Positions 40,488 through 50,399 of a DNA stretch of 64,000 bases are shown here, piece by piece. This DNA comes from Chaetoceros tenuissimus (lineage: Eukaryota; Bacillariophyta; Thalassiosirophyceae; Chaetocerotales; Chaetocerotaceae): assembly GCA_021927905.1 (NCBI GenBank), contig BLLK01000060.1, positions 310,001 to 374,000 of the forward strand, in the 5' to 3' direction. The notes beneath the pieces were generated by a model. That model was not told where the DNA came from. It saw nothing but the letters and a program-made list of their open reading frames with translations, and did not search any database. Positions within the stretch are counted from its first letter, which is position 1; each line of letters begins with the position of its first letter. A program made the position numbers and the translations under genes.

Positions 40488-41201
40488 ATGGTGAGTATAG
40501 CTCCGTTGCTTATTCTGACCACGGCACTGTGTTCCTCTCAATGTCTAGTATATGGGGATGCTGTGAAATTTGGAGATTGGTCCAAAACTGATGAATATTC
40601 AGAGTTTACCGTGATGGCTAGTGATTGACACAAGATATGTTCTCGATATGATGCGTATATTACCCTCCTAACACATTCTATTTCCACTTCTCAATACTGC
40701 AGTCTGGAAAAGGTGGCAAAGGAGGTAAGGGAGGAAAAGGAGGAAAGGCTCCAACCGCAAAGAAGGCTCCACAGTCTCGTTCTTCCAAGGCTGGACTTCA
40801 GGTAAGTGTAATCAGTCCTTCCTCGTCATTCTCAAGAAGTACTTGTAGCATAATCTCACTTCTACATTCTTTCTTTGTGCCATCAATAGTTCCCAGTAGG
40901 TCGTGTACACCGTTTCTTGAAGAGCTCTGTACAGACCAGTCAGCGTGTGGGAGCATCTGCTGCTGTATACACTTCTGCCATCCTTGAATACCTCACCGCA
41001 GAAGTACTCGAACTTGCTGGTAACGCATGTAAGGATCTTAAGGTAAAGCGTATCACACCAAGACATCTTCAGCTTGCAATTCGTGGAGATGAGGAACTCG
41101 ATACCTTGATCAAGGCTACCATCGCAGGAGGAGGAGTTATTCCTCACATCCACAAGTCTCTTATCAACAAGAGTACCAAGGGAAAGAAGCCAAAGTTTTA
41201 A
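40488..41201 (+). CDS. H2AZ: Histone H2A.Z variant
   Basis: Three exons: 40488-40490, 40703-40801, 40890-41201. The ATG is alone on exon 1, directly followed by GTGAGT; exon 2 begins S-G-K-G-G-K after TGCAG; intron 2 begins GTAAGT and ends ATAG. The mature protein reads a Gly/Lys-rich tail, [59 protein letters not shown], and [20 protein letters not shown] with [10 protein letters not shown] is diagnostic of H2A.Z, the variant placed at promoters by SWR-type remodellers. Length is 137 residues. The first intron is 212 nt. Confidence 0.95.
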
Positions 41202-41476
41202 ATTGTGGCAGATCCTTTTTCAACGACGTCTCGTCATTCATCCCATCAACGCTCTGCAACCTTATGCTAGGATTTTGGCTTCTCGAGCATGTTGTGTAGT
41301 TCTTTTGTTAGAGCACATGATACCTTACAGCTCAGGTTCACCGTTTGTTTAGAGGCCAGGGGGGCCTTTATGTCGTTTTTCACACATCCATAAAACTATA
41401 AAAATAATTGTGACATTTAAATAATGATTAGAACACTTTATCCCAACTGCTTTCTATTTCCTAATATCCTCTTCAT

Positions 41477-43345
41477 TCAAGGCAATGGCAAAGCTCCGTC
41501 GCTCATACCTAAAGCAGGATCAGCCGACTGGAGACTAGTGGTATCGGCATCATCCTGATTCACAGACTTGGAACTAGCACCAATAGACTTTATCGATTTC
41601 GCAGTTGCCAAACTCACATTACCACTCTGAGAATAGGATCCAAAGTTTCTGCGTCTAGCAGAACGAACTGGTAATCCAGGAATGGTGATTCCATAATTCT
41701 TCTTCAATACAATTGCAACGTCCTGAGCCTCGACACGTTTCCTCTTTCCATCGTTTGCATTGCCGGAAGTAACAGTAGTACCATCTTCTTTTGGTAGTGA
41801 ATGACGATGTTGAGCTACACGCATAGACTTTTTAATCAATGAATTGGCAAAATCATTCGCTAGTGCCAGTAGTTGTTCCTCTGCATCTTCCTCCAGGGTA
41901 AATAGTCCTGATGGATCTAAAGACTTGATGAGTGAAGAGAGTTTAATTCCAACCAATGGTGGAGCTGGTTCGTTTTTGTTGGATGCAGCAGTTGTAGATC
42001 CTCTTCTCTTTTTACCAGAAATTTTAGCTTCTGCCTTGGTTGGTTTCGGTGTTGGTACTGGCGCTGGTTTCTGCGCTTTTTGTAGTTGCTGTTGCATCTG
42101 TTGCTGAAGCATATTTGTTGCTGGTATGTTGTTACTCAAATTTCCAGCTCCTGGTTGTTGAAGAAGTTGTTGCTGCTGTTGTTGAATTTGTTGTTGCTGA
42201 GCATTCTGTTGGAGTGCTCTTCTCTGGTATTCCAATAGTTGAGCCTGTTGAAGCTGAATCTGCTGTGCTTGTTGGTTTTGCTGAACCTGTTGTTGCTGTA
42301 CCTGCTGCACTTGTTGTCCTGCGATTGGATTATTGGCAATGCCTGTCATGTTTGTATTCATGGTCATGGAATTGGGTTGCGCCTGTTGAACTTGCTGTTG
42401 CCGAACTTGTTGCACTTGTTGCTGCTGCACTTGTTGCTGTTGAACTTGTTGCTGTTGCTGTTGGAGAGACAATCTTCTTTGTTGCATTGCAGCAGCCTGT
42501 TGCATTTGAAGTTGAGACATACCGCTCTGTGCTTGAGCATTCGTAGCAGCTTGCATAGTATTCAAAGGCGTTGGCGCAATGACTCCCCCACTATTCTGCT
42601 GCAAATTCATTGGCGGTAATCCTGCCGCTTTCCTCGCTTCATTTTGCCTAGCTATATCAGTCATGGTATTTACATTCGAAGGTGCGGGTGCAAGAGAAGT
42701 CATGTTTGCAAAATCTTTTCCTTTGCCCTTGACTCCAGTTGAAGTTTGTACTTGTTGCTGTACTTGTTGCTGTGGAACTTGACCTTGTGCCTGCATCTGA
42801 TTATTATATAAATTTTGCTGTGAAACTTGCTGCTGAGCTTGCAGTTGCTTCTGTTGGAGAAGAAGCCGCTGTTGCTGTAATTTTTGCTGTTGTTGTTGCT
42901 GTTGGAGTTGTTGCTGCTGCTGGGCGTTAAGTGATGAAGACTTATCAGGCGATTTACGTTGCATCTGTGCAAAATCTTTTCCTTTCGATCTACCTGTAGG
43001 AGTGTTTGCGTTTTGCTGTATTTGTTGCTGTTGAAGCTGCTGTTGCTGAAGCTGTTGTTGAAGTTGCTGTTGCTGAAGTTGCTGATGCTGCTGTTGCATA
43101 TTCATCATATTCTGTGGTTGAATCTGCTGTTGCTGTTGCTGCTGCTGCTGTACTGGTTGATTCGGCATGAGCTGCTGATTTGGAAATTGAACCTGTGCAT
43201 TTTGTGCTTGACCTTGGGTTGGCATTTTCATTTGCTGCTGTGGCTGTGCTTGTTGATTAGTATTGGAATTGTTTTGATCATCGGATTTATTTCCAAGCAT
43301 TCTCTGCATCAATGCAAGAGATTTTCCTCCTTTGCCAGCGTCCAT
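41477..43345 (-). CDS. TAF12: TFIID subunit TAF12 with long polyglutamine region
   Basis: 622 residues, single exon. Residues from about 15 to 420 are dominated by glutamine, coded by mixed CAA/CAG. A G-K-G-K-D-F-A-x-M motif recurs (G-R-S-K-G-K-D-F-A-Q-M and G-K-G-K-D-F-A-N-M). The C-terminal part is the histone fold: L-S-S-L-I-K-S-L-D-P-S-G-L-F-T-L-E-E-D-A-E-E-Q-L-L-A-L-A-N-D-F, A-Q-H-R-H-S-L, V-E-A-Q-D-V-A-I-V-L-K-K-N-Y and I-T-I-P-G-L. That pattern matches TAF12, which pairs with TAF4 in TFIID and is shared with SAGA. Animal and plant TAF12 also end the fold in W/Y-x-x-x-I-P-G. The Q-rich region is likely an activation or condensation domain. Confidence 0.85.
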   Translation of the reverse strand: MDAGKGGKSLALMQRMLGNKSDDQNNSNTNQQAQPQQQMKMPTQGQAQNAQVQFPNQQLMPNQPVQQQQQQQQQIQPQNMMNMQQQHQQLQQQQLQQQLQQQQLQQQQIQQNANTPTGRSKGKDFAQMQRKSPDKSSSLNAQQQQQLQQQQQQQKLQQQRLLLQQKQLQAQQQVSQQNLYNNQMQAQGQVPQQQVQQQVQTSTGVKGKGKDFANMTSLAPAPSNVNTMTDIARQNEARKAAGLPPMNLQQNSGGVIAPTPLNTMQAATNAQAQSGMSQLQMQQAAAMQQRRLSLQQQQQQVQQQQVQQQQVQQVRQQQVQQAQPNSMTMNTNMTGIANNPIAGQQVQQVQQQQVQQNQQAQQIQLQQAQLLEYQRRALQQNAQQQQIQQQQQQLLQQPGAGNLSNNIPATNMLQQQMQQQLQKAQKPAPVPTPKPTKAEAKISGKKRRGSTTAASNKNEPAPPLVGIKLSSLIKSLDPSGLFTLEEDAEEQLLALANDFANSLIKKSMRVAQHRHSLPKEDGTTVTSGNANDGKRKRVEAQDVAIVLKKNYGITIPGLPVRSARRRNFGSYSQSGNVSLATAKSIKSIGASSKSVNQDDADTTSLQSADPALGMSDGALPLP

Positions 43346-43868
43346 TTTGAAGTAAGTATATGCGGATGACTATAAATACGTAGAAGAAAACAAATGAAAC
43401 TATGAAATTGAACCAGTTTGCTGAGAAAGTAAAAGAGTGTATTATTCCCTGTATATATGTGAGAAGCTAGTGGTGAACAGCGTATTGGTCTTGCTTGAAT
43501 TTTGGACGATGAAATTGCCTTCCCGCTCCTCTGATGTACTCCAAAAGCTGAAATGTGTGTAAAACCACTGCAAAGACTTGGAAACAGTGCAAGTGAGTAT
43601 GAAAACTATTTTTAATACACTGTAAATAGAGAGAAATTAAATCATTTGGTACAAAACGAAGAGAGAATACAATACTTAGGTATGTGCACCAAAGGGGTTT
43701 GTTCAGTATTAGGTTATGAATAGATTCGTCATGTGTAATCAATGACGTACATAGTACTTACATGAGAAGAATGAACACAAAGTAACAAGAGATGATGAAG
43801 ATGGTCTCTTCACTTTGGACTTCATTTACTTTCCCATAAGTAGTGCTATTTCAACAAACAAACTAAAG
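43346..43868. other. Divergent upstream region
   Basis: Holds the 5' flanks of TAF12 and the tautomerase gene. A 91-codon minus-strand frame at 43467-43742 shows no recognisable feature and is not called. Confidence 0.4.
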
Positions 43869-44184
43869 ATGCCTTTTATTCACGTCACATGGCTTCCTAA
43901 AGTGAGTTCGAAGAACATGGACTTTCATGTCATCACAAATATAAACCAGACAAAAATGAGAAAGATACTCACTCTTTACTTTTTCTTTGTAGGCTTGCAG
44001 AAATGATAAAGTAAGAAAAGAAGTAGCAACTGCTATCCTCAAAGCTTTGACTGCTCCAGAAATTGCTGCAAAGGCTGATATCCCTCCAGAAAATATTGTG
44101 GTTAGGTTTTCAGAAGCTGTGGATGGATTTCCTTTGCCAAAGGGTCATGATATCACTAATTGCGATGTCATGGAGAAGAAGTAG
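43869..44184 (+). CDS. Tautomerase/MIF-superfamily small protein
   Basis: Two exons, 43869-43901 and 43993-44184; the 91-nt intron begins GTGAGT and ends GTAG. The mature protein is 74 residues: M-P-F-I-H-V-T-W-L-P-K then A-C-R-N-D-K-V-R-K-E-V-A. The Pro right after the initiator Met is the catalytic base of 4-oxalocrotonate tautomerase-type enzymes, and P-P-E-N-I-V-V-R-F-S-E-A matches the second half of the short tautomerase subunit. Such proteins form dimers or hexamers and tautomerise keto/enol acids. The last 34 bases are copied downstream at 46514-46547 as part of a segmental duplication. Confidence 0.78.
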
Positions 44185-44467
44185 AAATTGATAATGTTTA
44201 GTAGAAACAGTGCTACATGTGAGCAAGTGAATGTGACAAAGATGGATTTTTGAAAGAAGCTTGATATGGAACGATAATATCTATTTTAGACTATCACGTC
44301 ATAACAAATCACAACCTCTCTGCTCGCTCGTACTGCCTAATTGTTCTTTGTTATTTGTAACTCTGTTTCGACAAAGAATTAGCTGCTAATTATTGAAGCT
44401 TGATGTAAAACGATATGCCTATTTTAGAGTAGCACATCATCAAAAACCATCTATTCCTACTGCCTAA

Positions 44468-46508
44468 TTATTCTTCTACTATGTCTGCTGTGCTGTGAAG
44501 CTGCATGTTCCACATTTCAGCATACTTGCCATTCTTTGCGAGTAACTCGTCATGAGTTCCTTGTTCAAGAACACATCCATCACCGAGAACGACAATATTG
44601 TCTGCATTGCGAATTGTTCCAAGTCTGTGCGCAATGACAAGACAGGTACGTTCTTGTCCAAGCACATCAAGAGCCTGTTGGATGGAATTCTCAGTGACAG
44701 TATCCAATGCGGAAGTAGCCTCGTCTAATACCACAATTGGTGGATCTTTCAGCAGACATCTATTAGGGAAATGACGGGTGAGTATTGATTCAATAATTTG
44801 TCAAAGGTCAAAAACTAGTCAAAGTCACAAAGCGTCAAAGCATCATATCTCAAGAACTACCAACTCGATTTTGTTCGTTGATGGCGCAATCGAAAGAGGA
44901 GATCAAGGAGAATAATTATATGCAACTAACTCACCGAGCGATTGCCGTCCGCTGCTTCTCCCCACCAGATAACTTCAATCCACGATCACCAACCATTGTA
45001 TCCCATCCCTCAGGCAATGCGCGAATAAATTCGATTAATTGAGCAGATTGAGCAACTTCGTCCAGCTCCGAATCAGTTGCGTCTCTCTTTCCATATGCAA
45101 TATTTGCACGAATGGTGTCATTGAACAAACTCGTAGCTTGTGGAACTACCCCAATCATTTCACGAAGACTTTTTTGGGTGACGGTGCGTACATCAGTTCC
45201 ATTGACCTTGACTGCACCTCCAAGAACATCATAAAATCTAAACAAGAGTCTACTAATCGTAGTTTTTCCGGCTCCTGTAGTTCCTACAACTGCGGTAGTG
45301 GTTCCTTTCTTCATCTTGAATGATACACCCTTCAACCCTTGATGATCGCCTTGGCTAGGATATCTGAAAATGACATTATCAAACTCCACTGCGACATCAG
45401 GATCAGTGACATTGGATCTTGGTAATTCGATAGCGTCGTCTGCATCTACAAGATCTGGATCTTCTGCGAGAAGTTCAGAAAGATTTCTCAAGTCTACCAA
45501 TGCCATTACGACTGCGTTGTATACACTACCAAGGAAGTTGAGTGGCCCAAACAAGTTTAGAGTATACGTCAATACAGCAACGAAATCTCCAATTTCCAGT
45601 CCAGAACATGCCACCTGAGTGGAACAGCATTCAATTAGTTCTGTATTGTAGTCGCAGCCATTCTCTACACAACAATCGAAACGATTCTTCTTGACTCCGT
45701 ATGCAGCTAGGGATAAAGCTGTGGCAAGACATGTCTGCATCAAAACCATTTGTGTGATGTTGAGGAAACTCAAAGATGCTTGCACATTCACAGAGCTTGA
45801 TTGATACTCCTTCACGGATTCGCTGAATCTCTCAATCTCATACTTTTCAGCAGTAAAGTATTTTACCGTCTCAAAGTTAATCAAAGAGTCTGTGCATTTG
45901 TCATGCCAATCGTTATCAGACTTTGCAACAGACTTGCGAAACTTCTTTCTCCACAAAGTGACAACGATAGTCCATGTCATATAAATGAAAACGAAGCAAA
46001 AGATTGTCAACGCCAATGGGAGATAGTTGAAATAACTCGCGAAAATGATGCAGACCAAGATGCATTCAGCAACAGCTGGCACCATCCAGAGAAAAAGATA
46101 TTTCATCAAAGTATCACACGCCAAGATACCTCTGTCCATGGAACGAATAACTTCACCTAGCTTCTTCTTGAGATGCCAATCAAGACTTAGACTGTGTAGA
46201 TGATAAAATGAAACTTCGCTCAATTGAACAAATGCTGCTTGTGCCACTTTAAGATAGACTAGACTTTGACATTCCTTGAGGAAGGTTGATGAAAACTGAA
46301 TCACACTGAAAATGATTGCATTTCTTGCACATTCTATACATGAGGAGAGAAAATAGTGAGTTAGAAATACACGTACGAGAAACTATATTGGACGAAATCA
46401 AAGTATATAGGTACTCACCTGCATAATCAAATTGAGCCAATGCCGTAGATGCCTTCCCTAGGAAAAGAGGTGATGCCAAACTACAACCTTTAGCTCCAGC
46501 AACAAAAA
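44468..46508 (-). pseudogene. Truncated duplicate of ABCB6/HMT1-like transporter
   Basis: Exons 44468-44759, 44935-46333 and a partial exon 46419-46508 correspond exactly to the full transporter at 46837-49730 (shift 2369). The translated parts are identical to that copy, introns included, as far as I compared. The copy lacks the first ~320 residues, including its start codon and the N-terminal membrane domain. At 46508/46514 it is joined to the last 34 bases of the tautomerase gene. It keeps the second half of the membrane domain and the whole nucleotide-binding domain, but has no ATG of its own at a sensible place. Best seen as a non-functional fragment unless a new promoter and start are used. 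Confidence 0.85.
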
Positions 46509-46836
46509 TGACCTATCACTAATTGCGATGTCATGGAGAAGAAGTAGAAATTGATTTGTTTGAGTAGAAACAGTGCTACATGTGAGCAAGTGAATGCGAG
46601 AAAGATGGATTTTTGAAAGAAGCTTGATATGGAACGATAATATCTATTTTAGACTATTACATCATCACAAATCACAACCTCTCTGCTCGCTCGTATTGAA
46701 TAATTTTTCTCTGTAACTCTGTCTCCACAAGGAATTACATAATTGCTATCAGCACTAATTATTAAAGTTTGATGTAAAACGATATGCCTATTTTAGAGTA
46801 GCACATCATCAAAAACCATCTATTCCTACTGCCTAA
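46509..46836. other. Duplicated tautomerase tail and spacer
   Basis: Junction bases, then a copy of the tautomerase 3' end with its TAG, then diverged spacer. Within each spacer a roughly 70-base block beginning AGCTTGAT/AGTTTGAT and containing CTATTTTAGA occurs twice. No separate gene. Confidence 0.6.
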
Positions 46837-49730
46837 TTATTCTTCTACTATGTCTGCTGTGCTGTGAAGCTGCATGTTCCACATTTCAGCATACTTGCCA
46901 TTCTTTGCGAGTAACTCGTCATGAGTTCCTTGTTCAAGAACACATCCATCACCGAGAACGACAATATTGTCTGCATTGCGAATTGTTCCAAGTCTGTGCG
47001 CAATGACAAGACAGGTACGTTCTTGTCCAAGCACATCAAGAGCCTGTTGGATGGAATTCTCAGTGACAGTATCCAATGCGGAAGTAGCCTCGTCTAATAC
47101 CACAATTGGTGGATCTTTCAGCAGACATCTATTAGGGAAATGACGGGTGAGTATTGATTCAATAATTTGTCAAAGGTCAAAAACTAGTCAAAGTCACAAA
47201 GCGTCAAAGCATCATATCTCAAGAACTACCAACTCGATTTTGTTCGTTGATGGCGCAATCGAAAGAGGAGATCAAGGAGAATAATTATATGCAACTAACT
47301 CACCGAGCGATTGCCGTCCGCTGCTTCTCCCCACCAGATAACTTCAATCCACGATCACCAACCATTGTATCCCATCCCTCAGGCAATGCGCGAATAAATT
47401 CGATTAATTGAGCAGATTGAGCAACTTCGTCCAGCTCCGAATCAGTTGCGTCTCTCTTTCCATATGCAATATTTGCACGAATGGTGTCATTGAACAAACT
47501 CGTAGCTTGTGGAACTACCCCAATCATTTCACGAAGACTTTTTTGGGTGACGGTGCGTACATCAGTTCCATTGACCTTGACTGCACCTCCAAGAACATCA
47601 TAAAATCTAAACAAGAGTCTACTAATCGTAGTTTTTCCGGCTCCTGTAGTTCCTACAACTGCGGTAGTGGTTCCTTTCTTCATCTTGAATGATACACCCT
47701 TCAACCCTTGATGATCGCCTTGGCTAGGATATCTGAAAATGACATTATCAAACTCCACTGCGACATCAGGATCAGTGACATTGGATCTTGGTAATTCGAT
47801 AGCGTCGTCTGCATCTACAAGATCTGGATCTTCTGCGAGAAGTTCAGAAAGATTTCTCAAGTCTACCAATGCCATTACGACTGCGTTGTATACACTACCA
47901 AGGAAGTTGAGTGGCCCAAACAAGTTTAGAGTATACGTCAATACAGCAACGAAATCTCCAATTTCCAGTCCAGAACATGCCACCTGAGTGGAACAGCATT
48001 CAATTAGTTCTGTATTGTAGTCGCAGCCATTCTCTACACAACAATCGAAACGATTCTTCTTGACTCCGTATGCAGCTAGGGATAAAGCTGTGGCAAGACA
48101 TGTCTGCATCAAAACCATTTGTGTGATGTTGAGGAAACTCAAAGATGCTTGCACATTCACAGAGCTTGATTGATACTCCTTCACGGATTCGCTGAATCTC
48201 TCAATCTCATACTTTTCAGCAGTAAAGTATTTTACCGTCTCAAAGTTAATCAAAGAGTCTGTGCATTTGTCATGCCAATCGTTATCAGACTTTGCAACAG
48301 ACTTGCGAAACTTCTTTCTCCACAAAGTGACAACGATAGTCCATGTCATATAAATGAAAACGAAGCAAAAGATTGTCAACGCCAATGGGAGATAGTTGAA
48401 ATAACTCGCGAAAATGATGCAGACCAAGATGCATTCAGCAACAGCTGGCACCATCCAGAGAAAAAGATATTTCATCAAAGTATCACACGCCAAGATACCT
48501 CTGTCCATGGAACGAATAACTTCACCTAGCTTCTTCTTGAGATGCCAATCAAGACTTAGACTGTGTAGATGATAAAATGAAACTTCGCTCAATTGAACAA
48601 ATGCTGCTTGTGCCACTTTAAGATAGACTAGACTTTGACATTCCTTGAGGAAGGTTGATGAAAACTGAATCACACTGAAAATGATTGCATTTCTTGCACA
48701 TTCTATACATGAGGAGAGAAAATAGTGAGTTAGAAATACACGTACGAGAAACTATATTGGACGAAATCAAAGTATATAGGTACTCACCTGCATAATCAAA
48801 TTGAGCCAATGCCGTAGATGCCTTCCCTAGGAAAAGAGGTGATGCCAAACTACAACCTTTAGCTCCAGCAACAAAAAACCAAGTACAGATTGCACGTGTA
48901 CGATTCAATAATGCGCTAGAAGCTGTAGCATCTGGCCAAAAATACGGCTTCAAGATCAAAAGAATAGCCCGTCCGAGATGTGCCTTTTTGTTGTTTTTTT
49001 CTTCATCTTGAACCACCATCTCGCTAGGATATCTAAATATTTTAGATTCAACAAGAGCCAAGATAAAGTATGCAATCAAGCAAGTCATGACAATGTAATC
49101 AATCGCAGTGGATCCCGCAGAAGTACTTGGTGGACTTGATACTAGCACAATACAGCCCAACATGGTGATTGCGGTCGAGAAAACAAAACACAATCTCTGT
49201 GCAAAGGAAAATCTCATTCTATTATAATCTCTGATAGATACCCAAAGACCAAAGAAAACTCCAACAGTAGATGCTCCTAATGGCATAGCACTATAGACAG
49301 CATCATTGATGGAGTCATACTTGGTATCACCCTTTGCAATGAAAATAGTCATGACGAGAAAAAAGATGAATGCACATAGTTGAGATGAAAGCGACACTAC
49401 AGAAAGAAGCTTTTCCAATGGAGTACGTTCAATCTGTACTTCAGCTTCTGCTTCTTCTACATCACTTGCTCCTTCATTTGTATTGTTTTCTGCAACATTG
49501 CCGTTGGTAGATTTTTTCTGGAGACTGAACCTGTTGATGCTCAGTCTGCCATCAAATACCTTGGTTGACTTCTTGAGAGATTCTCTGGAGCTAGTAGATT
49601 TATCAAGAAGCTGCTCCTCCTTCTTGTCTTCAGCTTTGGCAGCGACTGCAACAACATCAATTGCAAACCGGAGAATGTTGAAGAAGGCTCCAATGAATGA
49701 CACAATCAATGAATACTCTGGAGCAGTCAT
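46837..49730 (-). CDS. ABCB6/HMT1-like half ABC transporter
   Basis: Three exons: 48788-49730, 47304-48702, 46837-47128; introns begin GTGAG and end ATAG. The product is ~877 residues. An N-terminal membrane domain with about four to five extra helices is followed by the standard six-helix exporter domain ([13 protein letters not shown]-like [12 protein letters not shown]) and then the ATPase. Walker A is G-T-T-G-A-G-K-T-T, the Q-loop follows in V-V-P-Q, signature L-S-G-G-E-K-Q-R, Walker [13 protein letters not shown] and the switch I-A-H-R-L. The extra N-terminal domain and E-T-V-K-Y match the ABCB6/HMT1/ATM-type group that moves porphyrins, glutathione or metal-phytochelatin conjugates, usually in mitochondrial, vacuolar or endosomal membranes. 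A Cys-rich insert (C-C-V-E-N-G-C ... C-C-S-T-Q-V-A-C) lies between two helices. Confidence 0.87.
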
Positions 49731-50399
49731 GATGTTGGAGGTTACTAAGGTGGTTTATGTTTGTTTCGACAAGGAACTATGTGATTAGAATCAGTTTTGC
49801 TTTATTCTCAGAATTTAGTAGTAGTATGGAGAGAGTTCTGTTAATGGTACTTTTCTTAGGTACGGTACCATGTACTACTTTTGATCAGATACTAAACCGC
49901 TTGCTAGCCCAGCAAGAAATTGCGGATTGGAGATGTGAACGGATTCCGTCTGTTTTCAACCGTACTAGGCTAGGGTCTAGCTATTTGAATACTTCCCGCC
50001 ATTTTTCTTGACACATTTCTATTCCATCCTCTTTTCACTGCTCCTCCCGATCTTCACAACTCATTTCAATTTCTTTCACCTTCTATGTTACTTTTGAGCT
50101 ATCGTTGAGCTATAACAAAGATGTCTGATAGCAAAAAGAAATCATATTCTTCCTTCATAACTCACGATTGAATAAGCGGCACGAGCATGGATGGATTGGT
50201 GCTCTATCATGAGCTAAATAATTCGAAAACTAGATTCAAATTTTTTTCGTGCCAAAATTACTATTGCCTCTGCGACTAATTACTATTGCCCTCATCTATT
50301 TAAAAATAAAGAAGATAATTCAAAACTAAATAAAAGTATGTACATCATATGTAGCTCTTTTCATAATATACATTTATACAAAATATCATACCATTTATC
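49731..50399. other. Intergenic, AT-rich
   Basis: Holds the 5' flank of the ABC transporter and sequence upstream of the transposase-like gene. AATTACTATTGCC occurs twice, around 50258 and 50279. No terminal inverted repeat partner for the downstream gene was found. A short open frame at 49757-50011 is not called. Confidence 0.4.

Larger units (their letters stand above)
44151..48877. repeat. 2.36-kb tandem segmental duplication
   Basis: Copy 1 is 44151-46508 and copy 2 is 46514-48877. Each copy holds the last 34 coding bases of the tautomerase, a spacer and the 3' two thirds of the ABC transporter. From about 44398 (46767 in copy 2) onward no difference was seen, including the introns. The spacers 44185-44397 and 46548-46766 differ by many substitutions and indels. 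Five bases (46509-46513) fill the junction. Confidence 0.9.

Noticed and set aside
40323-40628. 101-codon open frame over the H2A.Z promoter and first intron
   Set aside because: It crosses the H2A.Z start codon and intron donor; the frame is a by-product of the histone gene.
42040-42619. Long Val/Leu-rich open frames antisense to TAF12
   Set aside because: They are reverse readings of the Gln codon repeats.
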